In this document: piece by piece, positions 1 through 6,896 of the stretch
Layout: every line of letters starts with the position of its first letter
Numbering within the stretch: the first letter of the stretch is position 1
Made by a program: the position numbers and the translations under genes
Notes under the pieces: model-generated
Databases searched by the model: none
The model's input: the letters and a program-made list of their open reading frames with translations, nothing else
What the model was told of the DNA's origin: nothing
Source of the DNA: Bacillota bacterium
Lineage (GTDB): Bacteria > Bacillota_E > JAJZYS01 > JAJYTV01
DNA length: 14,554 nt
Assembly: GCA_021845645.1 (NCBI GenBank)
Contig: JAJZVM010000098.1
Span: 1-14,554 of the forward strand
Direction: 5' to 3'

Positions 1-42
1 ACTCTCGAAGTCGCAACTCCGACTCTGCGGAGAGGAATATTC

Positions 43-1041
43 ATGGAACACGCTGCGACGTGCGAGAGAGCGAAAAATCAAGGAAAACTTGCGGACCCAA
101 CAAACGCTAGGTTTTCTGGAGCGGGTGGAGATTTGGCGCGGCTTGTCGCACCGATCCACGGCGGGCTCGTCCGGGATGGTGACCGGCTCACGACTCCTTT
201 CGGCCACGATCTCCTGAGCCCGCTCTGGAAAGGCGCGGAGATCGGCTTCCTCGAGAGCCGCAGGGCGGTGGAGGAGACCGTGGCGGCGGTGCTGGCGCGC
301 GGTTGGGTGCTCGGCGTCCACTATCCGCTCGTCCAAGCCCACACGTGGGACTGGGCGCCTTTCTGGCTGGCTCCGTCGGGGGACGAGCGGGCCCTCGCCT
401 GCAGAGGGGCTCGCGAGGCGCTCCGAGAAGCCAGCGGGCTCGGGGCGGAGTACGTCCTGTTCCACTACCCCTGGCCGGCTCTCGTGGATCCTTCCGTCGA
501 CTACCGGACGGCTGGCTGGCGCATGCCGCCGTTCGCTCCATCGGAGGACCTCTGGCCGCGCGAGCGGCTCAGGGAGCTCTCGCACCGCGTCTTGGCCGAG
601 CTCGAGGAGGAGGGCGAGCGCTCCGGCATGCGGGTCATCCTGGAGCTCGACGGGCCGAACCGCCACTTCTTCGAGCCGAGTCCCGCGGCAGACCTTTGCC
701 AGGAGCTCTTCACCGCACATCCGGCCATCTGGCTCTGCGTGGACACCGGCCGGTTCGACCTGCTAGCCCGCCAGCACGGCGGCGACCCCCTGGGCTACGT
801 GCGGCGATGGCTGCCGTTCGCGCGCCATCTCCACCTGCACGGCGCAAACTGGCGGCGCAAGGAGAACCACCTGCCGCCGCAGCCCGAGCATGAGCGGCGG
901 CCCGGCTACGCGCCCGCGGCGGACATGGCCCGCCTGCTGCTCGGGGCGCATCCCGAGGCCCTCGCGGTGCTCGAAACGAATCCGGCGGCGGGGTCTGCCG
1001 CGCAGGCGGCCCGCAGCATGCGCTACTGCGCGGCACTCTAG
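43..1041 (+). CDS. Sugar phosphate isomerase/epimerase-like TIM-barrel protein
   Basis: This 332-residue protein looks like the AP endonuclease 2 / xylose-isomerase-like TIM-barrel family, whose members isomerise or epimerise sugars or cleave abasic DNA using metal ions. Visible strand motifs include IHGG near residue 47, GVHYPL near 91, VILELDGPN at 198-206 (E201), WLCVDTGRF around D234, HLHLHGANW with H262, H264 and H266, and LETNP with E311. These acidic and histidine residues at strand ends are the usual metal ligands of the family. The ATG at 43 has a GGAGAGG site seven bases upstream. The first 30 codons are clearly A/T-richer than the rest, and the barrel seems to begin at the in-frame TTG at 133 (LARLVAPIHGG), so the true start could be later. 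The substrate cannot be told from the sequence. No operon partner is visible; a decayed gene lies downstream on the other strand. Confidence 0.8.
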   Translation: MEHAATCERAKNQGKLADPTNARFSGAGGDLARLVAPIHGGLVRDGDRLTTPFGHDLLSPLWKGAEIGFLESRRAVEETVAAVLARGWVLGVHYPLVQAHTWDWAPFWLAPSGDERALACRGAREALREASGLGAEYVLFHYPWPALVDPSVDYRTAGWRMPPFAPSEDLWPRERLRELSHRVLAELEEEGERSGMRVILELDGPNRHFFEPSPAADLCQELFTAHPAIWLCVDTGRFDLLARQHGGDPLGYVRRWLPFARHLHLHGANWRRKENHLPPQPEHERRPGYAPAADMARLLLGAHPEALAVLETNPAAGSAAQAARSMRYCAAL

Positions 1042-1095
1042 CTCCGGTTGGGGCTTCCGGGACGTGCCTCGGCCAACGGCCCGGGGGCAGGCGGG

Positions 1096-1478
1096 CTAGA
1101 CGGCGGAGACGCCGACTTGGACGGGCCCAGGTGGCCTCGGTCCCAGTCCGAACTGTTCCAGCGCCATCCCCAACTGCAGGTAGACCGGCGCCGGGTTGAT
1201 GGCGGTCGGCGGCATGTGTCCCAGCTCGGCGGCCACCCGCGCGAGCCGGAGCAGGACGGCGGGAACCGGCTGGTTCGGGATGCCGCCCACCCACGCGCCG
1301 CGGCAGTTGCTCAGGAGCGACTGGATCGCCTTGGGCAGGCGCCGCACGTCTATGGTGCCGTCCCTGAGGCGGTATGGCAGCTTCCAGGTGGACGTCCTGG
1401 GTCGCCGACGTAGGCGAAGGCCTGCGCCGGCACGCCGTACTTCGGGAGGACTAGGGAATTATTGCCGGGCCGGGGTCC
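1096..1478 (-). pseudogene. Decayed, frameshifted small hypothetical protein gene
   Basis: Two overlapping reading frames on the minus strand read as one protein broken by a frameshift. The upstream part (1398-1478) encodes LVLPKYGVPAQAFAYVGDP. The downstream part (1096-1395) continues with STWKLPYRLRDGTIDVRRLP and then AIQSLLSNCRGAWVGGIPNQ, ending in a TAG. Joined at 1396-1397, with one base missing or two extra, it resembles a small family of uncharacterised proteins that I recall with the pattern FAYVGDP-x-STWKLPY followed by LPKAIQ-x-LLSNYRG; this is from memory and was not searched. In the upstream frame a TGA lies at 1479-1481 with no ATG, GTG or TTG after it, so the start codon is also missing. 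The gene therefore looks dead, although a single assembly error could explain the frameshift alone. The 456 bases between the flanking genes hold nothing else that I can support. Confidence 0.55.
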
Positions 1479-1497
1479 TCAGGCGCCGGACGCTCGG

Positions 1498-2370
1498 CTA
1501 AAGGCCTTTGCGGCTCTGGCCGAGGATCTCCTGCAGCACAGCGGCGTAGTCCCGCTGGCCGAGCCCGGCGGCTTCAGCCTTGCGTAGCCAGTCCGCCGCC
1601 GCCGTCAGGAGATTGAGTTCGAGTCCCGCCTGCTCACCCGCCGCCGTCACGAGTTCGGCGTCCTTGCGCGCCAGCGAGAGCGCGAAGCGCGGCGGGTAGT
1701 CACTCGTCTCGACCGAGGCTCGGCGCCTCTCGGCCTGGGCCGCGAGGGGCGTGCGGGAGAGCACGGTGAAGGCGGTGTCCTGCGGCAGGCCAAGACCGCC
1801 CGAGAGGGCGAGCACTTCGCCAAGCAGGCCGAGGACGCCGATCAGGCTTGCGTTCGCCAGAAGCTTGGCCTTCGCGCCGGAGCCGAGCGGGCCGACATGG
1901 AGCGGGGTGCCGAGGGCGGAGAGCACCGGGGACGCCTTGGCGAAGTCGTCACCCGCACCACCGACGAAGATGTGCAGTTCGCCCCGCTCCACCTCCTGCA
2001 GGCTGCCGAGCACGGGCGCGTCCAGCAGGGCGACGCCCGGCGGCAGGTGGGTTGAGAGATCGAGGACAGCCCTGGGACCGGAGGTGGACATCTCGAGCAG
2101 CAGGGAGCCTGGGCGCAGGCCGGCGAGCAGTCCGTCCTGGCCGCGTGTCACCGCCTCGAGCGCGTTCACGTCCGCGACCATGGTGATGGCGATATCCGCC
2201 TGCGAGGCCGCGGCGCGGGGAGATCCGGCCTCGTGGGCGCCGAGGGCGAGGAGACCTTCGATGCGGGAGCGGGTCCGGTTCCAGACGCTCAGCTCGTGCC
2301 CGGCGGCGAGCAGCCTCTGCGCCATGCGGCTGCCCATCGCGCCGGTGCCGATGAAAGCTATGTGACTCAT
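1498..2370 (-). CDS. 3-hydroxyisobutyrate dehydrogenase-family NAD(P)-dependent oxidoreductase
   Basis: This is a 290-residue beta-hydroxyacid dehydrogenase of the 6-phosphogluconate dehydrogenase superfamily, which oxidises or reduces small beta-hydroxyacids or semialdehydes such as 3-hydroxyisobutyrate, tartronate semialdehyde or succinic semialdehyde. The N-terminal Rossmann domain begins HIAFIGTGAMGSRMAQRL (GxGxxG at 8-13). The substrate-binding STSGP lies at 95-99, DAPVLGS (usually DAPVSGG) at 117-123, and the catalytic lysine is K169 in GSGAKAKLLAN, with N173 after it. The C-terminal helical domain fills 165-290. The ATG at 2370 was chosen because it starts the first beta strand and gives the normal family length; the frame stays open to 2583, but that part looks like a shadow. 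No good Shine-Dalgarno site is visible before this ATG. The gene is divergent from the glycosyltransferase gene. The exact substrate is unknown. Confidence 0.88.
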   Translation of the reverse strand: MSHIAFIGTGAMGSRMAQRLLAAGHELSVWNRTRSRIEGLLALGAHEAGSPRAAASQADIAITMVADVNALEAVTRGQDGLLAGLRPGSLLLEMSTSGPRAVLDLSTHLPPGVALLDAPVLGSLQEVERGELHIFVGGAGDDFAKASPVLSALGTPLHVGPLGSGAKAKLLANASLIGVLGLLGEVLALSGGLGLPQDTAFTVLSRTPLAAQAERRRASVETSDYPPRFALSLARKDAELVTAAGEQAGLELNLLTAAADWLRKAEAAGLGQRDYAAVLQEILGQSRKGL

Positions 2371-2482
2371 GTCTCGAGCATAGCCGATCCAGGCGCCGCG
2401 GGCACGCGCGGCCCGGGCAGGTGCGGCGGGCCGCGCGACGAACTGCAGTCTGCACGTGGCGGCGTCTTGGGAGGCGAGACGT

Positions 2483-3586
2483 TTGGCGGCAGGGGGCGGA
2501 CGGCGCCTCGAGACCTTCCTCGTTCCCCTGGTCCTGGTCGCCATCGCGCTCTTCGTCGCAAGCCGGGGCATCGTCTCGGACATCGGCGTCTACCGCGGTT
2601 ACGCCCTGGGCTTTCTCGCGCACGGCGCCCTGCCGAGGGAGTACCCGCCACTCGCAATCGTGCCGATGCTGCTTGCCCAGGCCCTGGCCAGGCTCAGCCA
2701 CGTCAGCTACGCCGGGGCGTGGCTCGGGCTCTCCGCGCTTGTGCTCTACCTGCTCGCCCTCGCCGTCGGCCGGCCGCTCGTGATCGTCGCCCTGCTTCCC
2801 CTGTCGCCGGCCTTGCTCGGCACGTACGACATCTGGCCGATCCTCTGCCTCGTGCTGAGCTACAGGCTGCTGCCGCGACGCCCGGCCCTGAGCTGGCTCC
2901 TGCTCGGTGTCGCCATCGCCTTCAAGCTTTTTCCGATCCTCTTCATCCCGCTCTGGTGGCAGACCGAGCGGCGCGGCTGGGGCCTTGCGCTGCTGCCGCT
3001 CCTGACGCTCTACCCGCCGGCGATGGCGTCCGTCGTGCACTACCAGTTCGCCCGCCAGGCGGAGTGGGAGTCGACCGTGTCGTTCCTCAGCTGGCTGCTC
3101 GGGTCGCCGGGCATGGTCCTGCGGCACGCCTTCGGCGCGGAGGAGTTCTACGGACGTTTTTCGGCGGCCCTAAGCATCGGGCTCGATGCGGCCTACGCGC
3201 TCTTCTTCGTCTGGATCGCCTTCCTGCGCCGGGATCTCGGTATGGCGAGCCGCATGCTGCTCCTGCTCTCGCTCTGGTTTTTGACGAACAAGGTGCTCTC
3301 CGTGCAGTACGTCTTCTGGGTCGTCTCGCTCGCCTACGCCGCGGGGCAGGATCTCATGCTCTTCGGCGTGCTCGCGTGGCTGACGGCCCTGCTCTACCCC
3401 TGGTTCGGCGTGATCTCTTCAGGCCTCGCTGGGCTCTTCCACCTGCCCAGGACGATCGTCTGGACGATGCGCCTCGCGATGTCCCTGGTCGGCGTGCGGC
3501 TCGCCCTCTGGCTCCTCATCGCCCTGCGCCTCCTGCGTCGCGGCAGGGCCCCCGCCCAGGCGGCGGCGGTGGCGCGCGAGGGCTGA
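2483..3586 (+). CDS. GT87/DUF2029-like integral membrane glycosyltransferase
   Basis: This is a polytopic membrane protein of about 367 residues with roughly 9-10 hydrophobic segments. It resembles GT87 (DUF2029), GT-C fold enzymes that move mannose or similar sugars from polyprenyl-phosphate donors onto lipids or glycans outside the membrane. Typical family features are the acidic first loop (SDIGVYRGYALGFLAHG), the YPPLA motif soon after, AFKLFPILFIPLWW in mid-protein, and NKVLSVQYVFWV near the C-terminus (usually N-K-x-F-S-P-Q-Y). The frame opens at a GTG at 2456, but I place the start at the TTG at 2483 because GGGAGG sits eight bases before it, whereas the GTG has no ribosome site. The C-terminus is basic. 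The gene ends four bases before the convergent anti-sigma gene, with no room for a separate terminator. The sugar and acceptor are not predictable. Confidence 0.7.
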   Translation: MAAGGGRRLETFLVPLVLVAIALFVASRGIVSDIGVYRGYALGFLAHGALPREYPPLAIVPMLLAQALARLSHVSYAGAWLGLSALVLYLLALAVGRPLVIVALLPLSPALLGTYDIWPILCLVLSYRLLPRRPALSWLLLGVAIAFKLFPILFIPLWWQTERRGWGLALLPLLTLYPPAMASVVHYQFARQAEWESTVSFLSWLLGSPGMVLRHAFGAEEFYGRFSAALSIGLDAAYALFFVWIAFLRRDLGMASRMLLLLSLWFLTNKVLSVQYVFWVVSLAYAAGQDLMLFGVLAWLTALLYPWFGVISSGLAGLFHLPRTIVWTMRLAMSLVGVRLALWLLIALRLLRRGRAPAQAAAVAREG

Positions 3587-3590
3587 CGGA

Positions 3591-4256
3591 TCATTTCGCG
3601 TCCCCCGAAGTGGCGAGCACCGTGCTGCCGCTGGGGCCGGGCCCGGGCCTTGCCGGCTCGACCGACACCAGGAGACCCCGGAAGGCGCCTGGCGGCACCC
3701 TTGCGTGCAGCCAGGCGTAGCCCCAGCCGTCGAGGTGGAGCGGGCCGAGGGCGTGCGCCCCGCCGCGGGTCAGCAGCCAGGCCTCGTAGACGCGGCCCGC
3801 CCTGAGCGGAGCGAGCCCGTCCGCCATGACCAGGATGTGGCCCGCCTCCGGCAGCAGCATGACCTCCCCCTTGGCGTGGGGCGACCTGGCCGTCGGGTCC
3901 AGGCTCGCGATGATGTAGCCGCTCGCCGTGCGCGTGACGGCCGGCAAGACGGGGAAGCGGGTCGCGCCAAGCCAGAGCGCGGCGCAGAATAGCGCGACGA
4001 GCAGCACGGCCGCCACAGGGCCGGGCAGCCGCCAGCGGGAGGCCTGGGCACGGCGCAGGATCGCGCGCCGAAGGGCGGGCCTTGGCGCCGGGGCGGCGGC
4101 GCTGAAGGCCAGGGCGTCCAGGAGCAGGCGCGACGTCTCGACCTCCGCGCGGCACGCCGGGCAGCCGGGCAGATGCAGCGCGAACTCCCGCGCCTCGTCC
4201 GGGCCCAGCAGGTCGAGGCCGGACGCAAGGGCAAGATCCAGGTGATCGCAGCTCAT
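3591..4256 (-). CDS. Anti-sigma factor, zinc-finger and RskA-like domains
   Basis: This 221-residue single-pass membrane protein should hold the neighbouring ECF sigma factor inactive. The N-terminal cytoplasmic part has the zf-HC2/ZAS pattern H28-x3-C32-x2-C35 (HLPGCPAC) after a typical LASGLDLLGPDEA helix. One transmembrane helix spans about 78-98 (GPVAAVLLVALFCAALWLGA). The exterior part, from about 110 to 221, matches the RskA (anti-sigma-K) C-terminal domain, with VYEAWLL at 157-162, a Trp/Gly-rich core and LLVSVEPARPGPGPSG near the end. Its ATG overlaps the sigma factor stop as ATGA, so the two are translationally coupled. In known RskA systems release involves cleavage by site-1 and site-2 proteases; that this happens here is inference, and no protease gene is nearby. 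The inducing signal is unknown. Confidence 0.88.
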   Translation of the reverse strand: MSCDHLDLALASGLDLLGPDEAREFALHLPGCPACRAEVETSRLLLDALAFSAAAPAPRPALRRAILRRAQASRWRLPGPVAAVLLVALFCAALWLGATRFPVLPAVTRTASGYIIASLDPTARSPHAKGEVMLLPEAGHILVMADGLAPLRAGRVYEAWLLTRGGAHALGPLHLDGWGYAWLHARVPPGAFRGLLVSVEPARPGPGPSGSTVLATSGDAK

Positions 4257-4801
4257 TGCGCACGCACCTCCGTCGCCAGCGTCTGCCGCAATCGCGCGAG
4301 GGCCGCGCGCAGGCGGCTCTTGGCCGTCCCGAGCGGCGTCGAGAGTAGGCTTGCGGCCTCGGCCACGGTCCGGCCGTCGACGCAGACGAGCCGTACCAGG
4401 TCGCGCTGCTCCGGCGTGAGGGCGGCGAGCAGCTCCGCGATGTGTTCCTGCGCCATCAGATGTTCAAGCGCCTCGAAGCCGCTCGTCGCGAAGAGATCGA
4501 GCATGGCGGCCTGCGCCTCGCTCAGGCGGCTTTGGCGCAGACGCCTGCGCAGCTGGTCGTAGACCGTGTTGCGGGCGATCGCGAAGATCCAAGCCGGAAG
4601 GTCGCCCCGCGTCGCGTCGAAGAGCGCCCTGCCATGCCAGATCTTGAAGAAGACGTCCTGGACGACCTCCTCCGCGGCGCCCGCGTCCTCGAGCCTGCGC
4701 AGCGCAAGCGAGAAGACCCCCGGCGCGAAGCGGTCGTAGAGCTCTGCGAGGGCTCTTGCGTCACCTCGCGCGAGCCGGCGCGGGAGATCGGCCTCCTGCA
4801 C
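4253..4801 (-). CDS. ECF-type RNA polymerase sigma factor
   Basis: This 182-residue sigma-70 family factor has only regions 2 and 4, as in extracytoplasmic-function sigma factors. Region 2 covers about 22-85 (ELYDRFAPGVFSLALRR, then EEVVQDVFFKIWHG with the DVFFKIW core-binding motif and WIFAIARNTVYDQLRRR for the -10 element). Region 4 covers about 127-176 (LTPEQRDLVRLVCVDGRTVAEAA, then TPLGTAKSRLRAALARL as the -35-reading helix). The start is the GTG at 4801, preceded at seven bases by AAGGAGGG; a nearby ATG is out of frame. It is the first gene of a sigma/anti-sigma operon. With its RskA-like partner it resembles the SigK/RskA-type ECF groups, but the subgroup assignment is tentative. It probably transcribes itself and the divergent lipoprotein through the shared ATCC-N17-CGTAG motif. 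Confidence 0.92.
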   Translation of the reverse strand: MQEADLPRRLARGDARALAELYDRFAPGVFSLALRRLEDAGAAEEVVQDVFFKIWHGRALFDATRGDLPAWIFAIARNTVYDQLRRRLRQSRLSEAQAAMLDLFATSGFEALEHLMAQEHIAELLAALTPEQRDLVRLVCVDGRTVAEAASLLSTPLGTAKSRLRAALARLRQTLATEVRAQ

Positions 4802-4823
4802 GGGCCATCCCTCCTTAAGAACT

Positions 4824-4849
4824 CTACGTCCGCCGGGGCGGGCAGGGAT
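4824..4849 (-). promoter_or_regulatory. Candidate ECF promoter of the sigma/anti-sigma operon
   Basis: On the minus strand an ATCC box (4849-4846) is followed after exactly 17 bases by CGTAG (4828-4824). The start of transcription would fall near 4817, immediately before the AAGGAGGG site, giving a very short leader. The same two boxes with the same spacing face the other way at 4863-4888. An autoregulated promoter is typical for ECF operons; the assignment is inference from the matching pair. Confidence 0.5.
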
Positions 4850-4862
4850 GATGCCCGGAGCA

Positions 4863-4888
4863 ATCCGACGGCCTATCCGCAGGCGTAG
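4863..4888 (+). promoter_or_regulatory. Candidate ECF promoter of the lipoprotein gene
   Basis: On the plus strand ATCC (4863-4866) is followed after 17 bases by CGTAG (4884-4888), mirroring the motif in front of the sigma gene. Both copies continue as CGTAG-A/T-G. A transcript from here would begin near 4895 and have a leader of about 45 bases before the lipoprotein ATG. Confidence 0.5.
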
Positions 4889-4938
4889 TGGTACATGAGG
4901 GCAGGAGAACGACGTTCGCTGAGGGGGGAGCCTCGACG

Positions 4939-5508
4939 ATGCGCAAGATCCCGTTCCTTCTCGTGCCGGCCATGGTTCTGCTTGCGGCGTGTGGCGGCGG
5001 CGCCGCGCTCAAGACCCCGCACCACCATGCCAAGAGGCACGCCGTCCAGGCCTACCAGAGCGGCGGTGCGGCCAGCGGCACGGCGACGGTGGCCACAAGG
5101 ACGATCAAGGCAGGGGGCAAGAGCCTCGACGCCCTGACGACTCCCTCAGGCATGACACTCTACTACTTCACGCCCGACACGCCGATCAAGGTGGCGTGCA
5201 CCGGCCCGTGCGCCGTGAAGTGGCCCCCGCTGAGGATCGGGTCCAGTCCCCCTGTCAGGCCCGCCGGGCTTTCCGGCAGCCTGACAGCCGTCAAGGGCGG
5301 AAACGGGTTGCAGGTCGAGTACAACGGCCACCCGCTCTACACCTTCTACGGGGACAAGGGACCCGGACAGGCGAACGGACAGGGACTCCTCGGGAAGTGG
5401 TGGGTCGCGACGGTGGGGCTGGCTGGGGCATCGTCCTCGGGCGCTTCGGGCGGCTCGGCCGGCGGCAGCTCCTCGACGAAGAGCGGATCATCGGGCAGCG
5501 GGTGGTAG
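4939..5508 (+). CDS. Secreted-repeat lipoprotein (Lipoprotein_15 / COG4315-like)
   Basis: This 189-residue protein is a predicted lipoprotein. It has a short basic N-terminus (MRKIP), a hydrophobic stretch and the lipobox LAAC with C18 as the lipidated residue. After a His/Lys-rich linker come two repeats of the 'secreted repeat of unknown function' type. The first reads SGMTLYYFTPDT, with the CTGPCAVKWPPL signature. The second reads GHPLYTFYGDKGPGQANGQG and ends GKWWVA. The C-terminus is a flexible Ser/Gly tail. The ATG at 4939 is chosen because GGGGGAG lies eight bases before it and the signal peptide starts there; the frame stays open to a GTG at 4888 without a ribosome site. The biochemical function of this family is not established. 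Its position, divergent from an ECF operon with a matching promoter motif, suggests it is a regulon member at the cell surface. It ends ten bases from the convergent hisIE. Confidence 0.85.
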   Translation: MRKIPFLLVPAMVLLAACGGGAALKTPHHHAKRHAVQAYQSGGAASGTATVATRTIKAGGKSLDALTTPSGMTLYYFTPDTPIKVACTGPCAVKWPPLRIGSSPPVRPAGLSGSLTAVKGGNGLQVEYNGHPLYTFYGDKGPGQANGQGLLGKWWVATVGLAGASSSGASGGSAGGSSSTKSGSSGSGW

Positions 5509-5518
5509 CACGAGCCGC

Positions 5519-6148
5519 CTAGGCGTCCGCGGCCAACGCCCCCGGGCGCAAGCTGGGCAGCGCGCCGCGCCGCCGGGCGAGCACGTCCGAGAGGTCGGCG
5601 AGCGGTACACCGGTCGCCTGCAGCGCCAAAAAGAGGTGGTAGACGAGGTCGGCGGCCTCCGCCGCCGCCTCGCTCCTGTCCTTGTTCTTGGCGGCGATGA
5701 TCACCTCTGCGGCCTCTTCCCCGACCTTGCGCAGGATGCGGTCGATGCCGGCGTCGTACAGGCGACGCGTATAGGAGGACTGCGGGTCGCCGTTTTCGAG
5801 GCGCGAGGCGATCGTGCGCCAGAGGCGTCCGAGTTCCTCGACGGGTGTCAGGTCCTGGCCGAAGCAGCTTTCGGCGCCGGTGTGGCAGGCGCCCCGCGGA
5901 GCCCTGACAAGATAGAGCAAGGCGTCCTCATCGCAGTCCTCGCGGATCCCGAGCACTTCGAGGATCTGGCCCGACGTGGCCCCCTTGTCCCACAGGGACT
6001 GGCGGGAGCGGCTGTAGAAGTGCGCGCGTCCGGTCGCCTGCGTGCGCTCCAAGGCCTCCCGCGACGCGTATGCGAGCATCAGCACGAGTCCCGTGTCGAC
6101 ATCCTGGACGACCACTGGTACGAGTCCCTGTGCGTCAAACCGCGGCAC
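5519..6148 (-). CDS. hisIE: Fused phosphoribosyl-AMP cyclohydrolase / phosphoribosyl-ATP pyrophosphatase
   Basis: This bifunctional enzyme of 209 residues carries out histidine steps 2 and 3, hydrolysing phosphoribosyl-ATP to phosphoribosyl-AMP and then opening the purine ring. The N-terminal HisI domain (1-100) has [11 protein letters not shown] at 51-61, the metal-binding DCDEDAL at 71-77 and the zinc-binding ACHTG and SCF (C88, C95). The C-terminal HisE domain (about 106-195) has KVGEEAAE at 141-148 and ADLVYH at 167-171. The start is the GTG at 6148 ([16 protein letters not shown]), which matches the family N-terminus and has a GGGGGTGG site upstream; it overlaps the end of hisF by 14 bases. 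The longer open frame upstream is a shadow of hisF. It is the last gene of the his block, and no terminator hairpin is apparent after it. Confidence 0.95.
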   Translation of the reverse strand: MPRFDAQGLVPVVVQDVDTGLVLMLAYASREALERTQATGRAHFYSRSRQSLWDKGATSGQILEVLGIREDCDEDALLYLVRAPRGACHTGAESCFGQDLTPVEELGRLWRTIASRLENGDPQSSYTRRLYDAGIDRILRKVGEEAAEVIIAAKNKDRSEAAAEAADLVYHLFLALQATGVPLADLSDVLARRRGALPSLRPGALAADA

Positions 6149-6896
6149 GGACGTCCACCCCCAGGCTGCGAAGTTCCTGGCGCATGGCCCCGACCGTCCA
6201 AGGCCCGTCGTGGAGGACACCCGCGAGCAGGGCCCCCGTCACGCCCGGCACGGCGAGGGCCTCGGCGAGATGGCGGGGAAGGGCGGCGCCGCCCGACGCG
6301 ATGATCGGCAGCGAGACGAGGCCTGAAGCCAGTCTGAGGGCCTCGAGGTCGTAGCCCTGCCGCGTGCCGTCGCGGTCGATCGAGGTGAGCAGGATCTCGC
6401 CGGCGCCGAGCGACTGCGCTGTGGGCAGCCAGGCATCGAGCAGCCACGGCGTCCGCAGGCTGCCGCCGGCGGCGTATACCCGGTAGCCGCCGCCCTCGCG
6501 GCGCACGTCGACCGCCAGCACGACCGCCTGGGCGCCGAAGCGGCGCGATGCCTCGGCGACCAGCCCGGGGCGGCGCAGGGCGGGCGAGTTGAGCGAGACC
6601 TTGTCGGCGCCGGCCGCGAGCACGGCCCCGATTGCCGCGGCGTCGCGCAGTCCGCCGCCGACGGTCAGCGGAATGCCGAGCCGCCGTGCGACGCGTTCCA
6701 CCACCAGCGGGTTCGGCGTGCGGCCCTCGCGGCTCGCGGTGATGTCGAGCAGCACGATCTCGTCGGCGCCCTGGTCCTCGTAGCGGTGCGCGAGTTCCGC
6801 CGGATCGCCGAGCAGCCTGAGATCGGCGAAACGTACGCCCTTCACGACGACGTCCGCAGCCACGTCGAGGCAGGGGATGATGCGTCGCTTCAGCAT
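6135..6896 (-). CDS. hisF: Imidazole glycerol phosphate synthase, cyclase subunit
   Basis: HisF (253 residues) uses ammonia from HisH to convert PRFAR to imidazole glycerol phosphate and AICAR. The length and catalytic residues fit the canonical enzyme exactly: D11 in PCLDVA and D130 in VVLAVDVRR. It is a beta-alpha barrel with phosphate-binding VGGGLRD at 79-84 and IASGGA at 199-204, and GTRQGYDLE in between. The region after 220 ([16 protein letters not shown]) differs from the usual 'A-S-I-F-H' stretch but is aligned. The ATG at 6896 overlaps the hisA stop in ATGCTGA, so translation is probably coupled. Confidence 0.97.
   Translation of the reverse strand: MLKRRIIPCLDVAADVVVKGVRFADLRLLGDPAELAHRYEDQGADEIVLLDITASREGRTPNPLVVERVARRLGIPLTVGGGLRDAAAIGAVLAAGADKVSLNSPALRRPGLVAEASRRFGAQAVVLAVDVRREGGGYRVYAAGGSLRTPWLLDAWLPTAQSLGAGEILLTSIDRDGTRQGYDLEALRLASGLVSLPIIASGGAALPRHLAEALAVPGVTGALLAGVLHDGPWTVGAMRQELRSLGVDVRAAV

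Noticed and set aside
30..39. 10-mer GAGAGGAATA shared (inverted) with 13349-13358
   Set aside because: One short match with no extended similarity around it; chance is the simpler explanation.
1042..1095. Possible stem GTTGG/CCAAC after the isomerase gene as terminator
   Set aside because: It has only a few pairs with bulges and no T-run.
2456..2482. GTG at 2456 as start of the membrane glycosyltransferase
   Set aside because: There is no ribosome site before it, whereas the TTG at 2483 has GGGAGG at eight bases.
1949..3127. 392-codon minus-strand open frame
   Set aside because: It overlaps two well-supported genes, has an Arg/Pro/Gly-rich low-complexity translation and no family motif; it is a GC-rich shadow frame.
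2233..3720. 495-codon plus-strand open frame
   Set aside because: It covers the GT87-like gene in another frame, with an Arg/Ala/Pro-rich translation and no ribosome site; the membrane-protein frame is clearly the real one.
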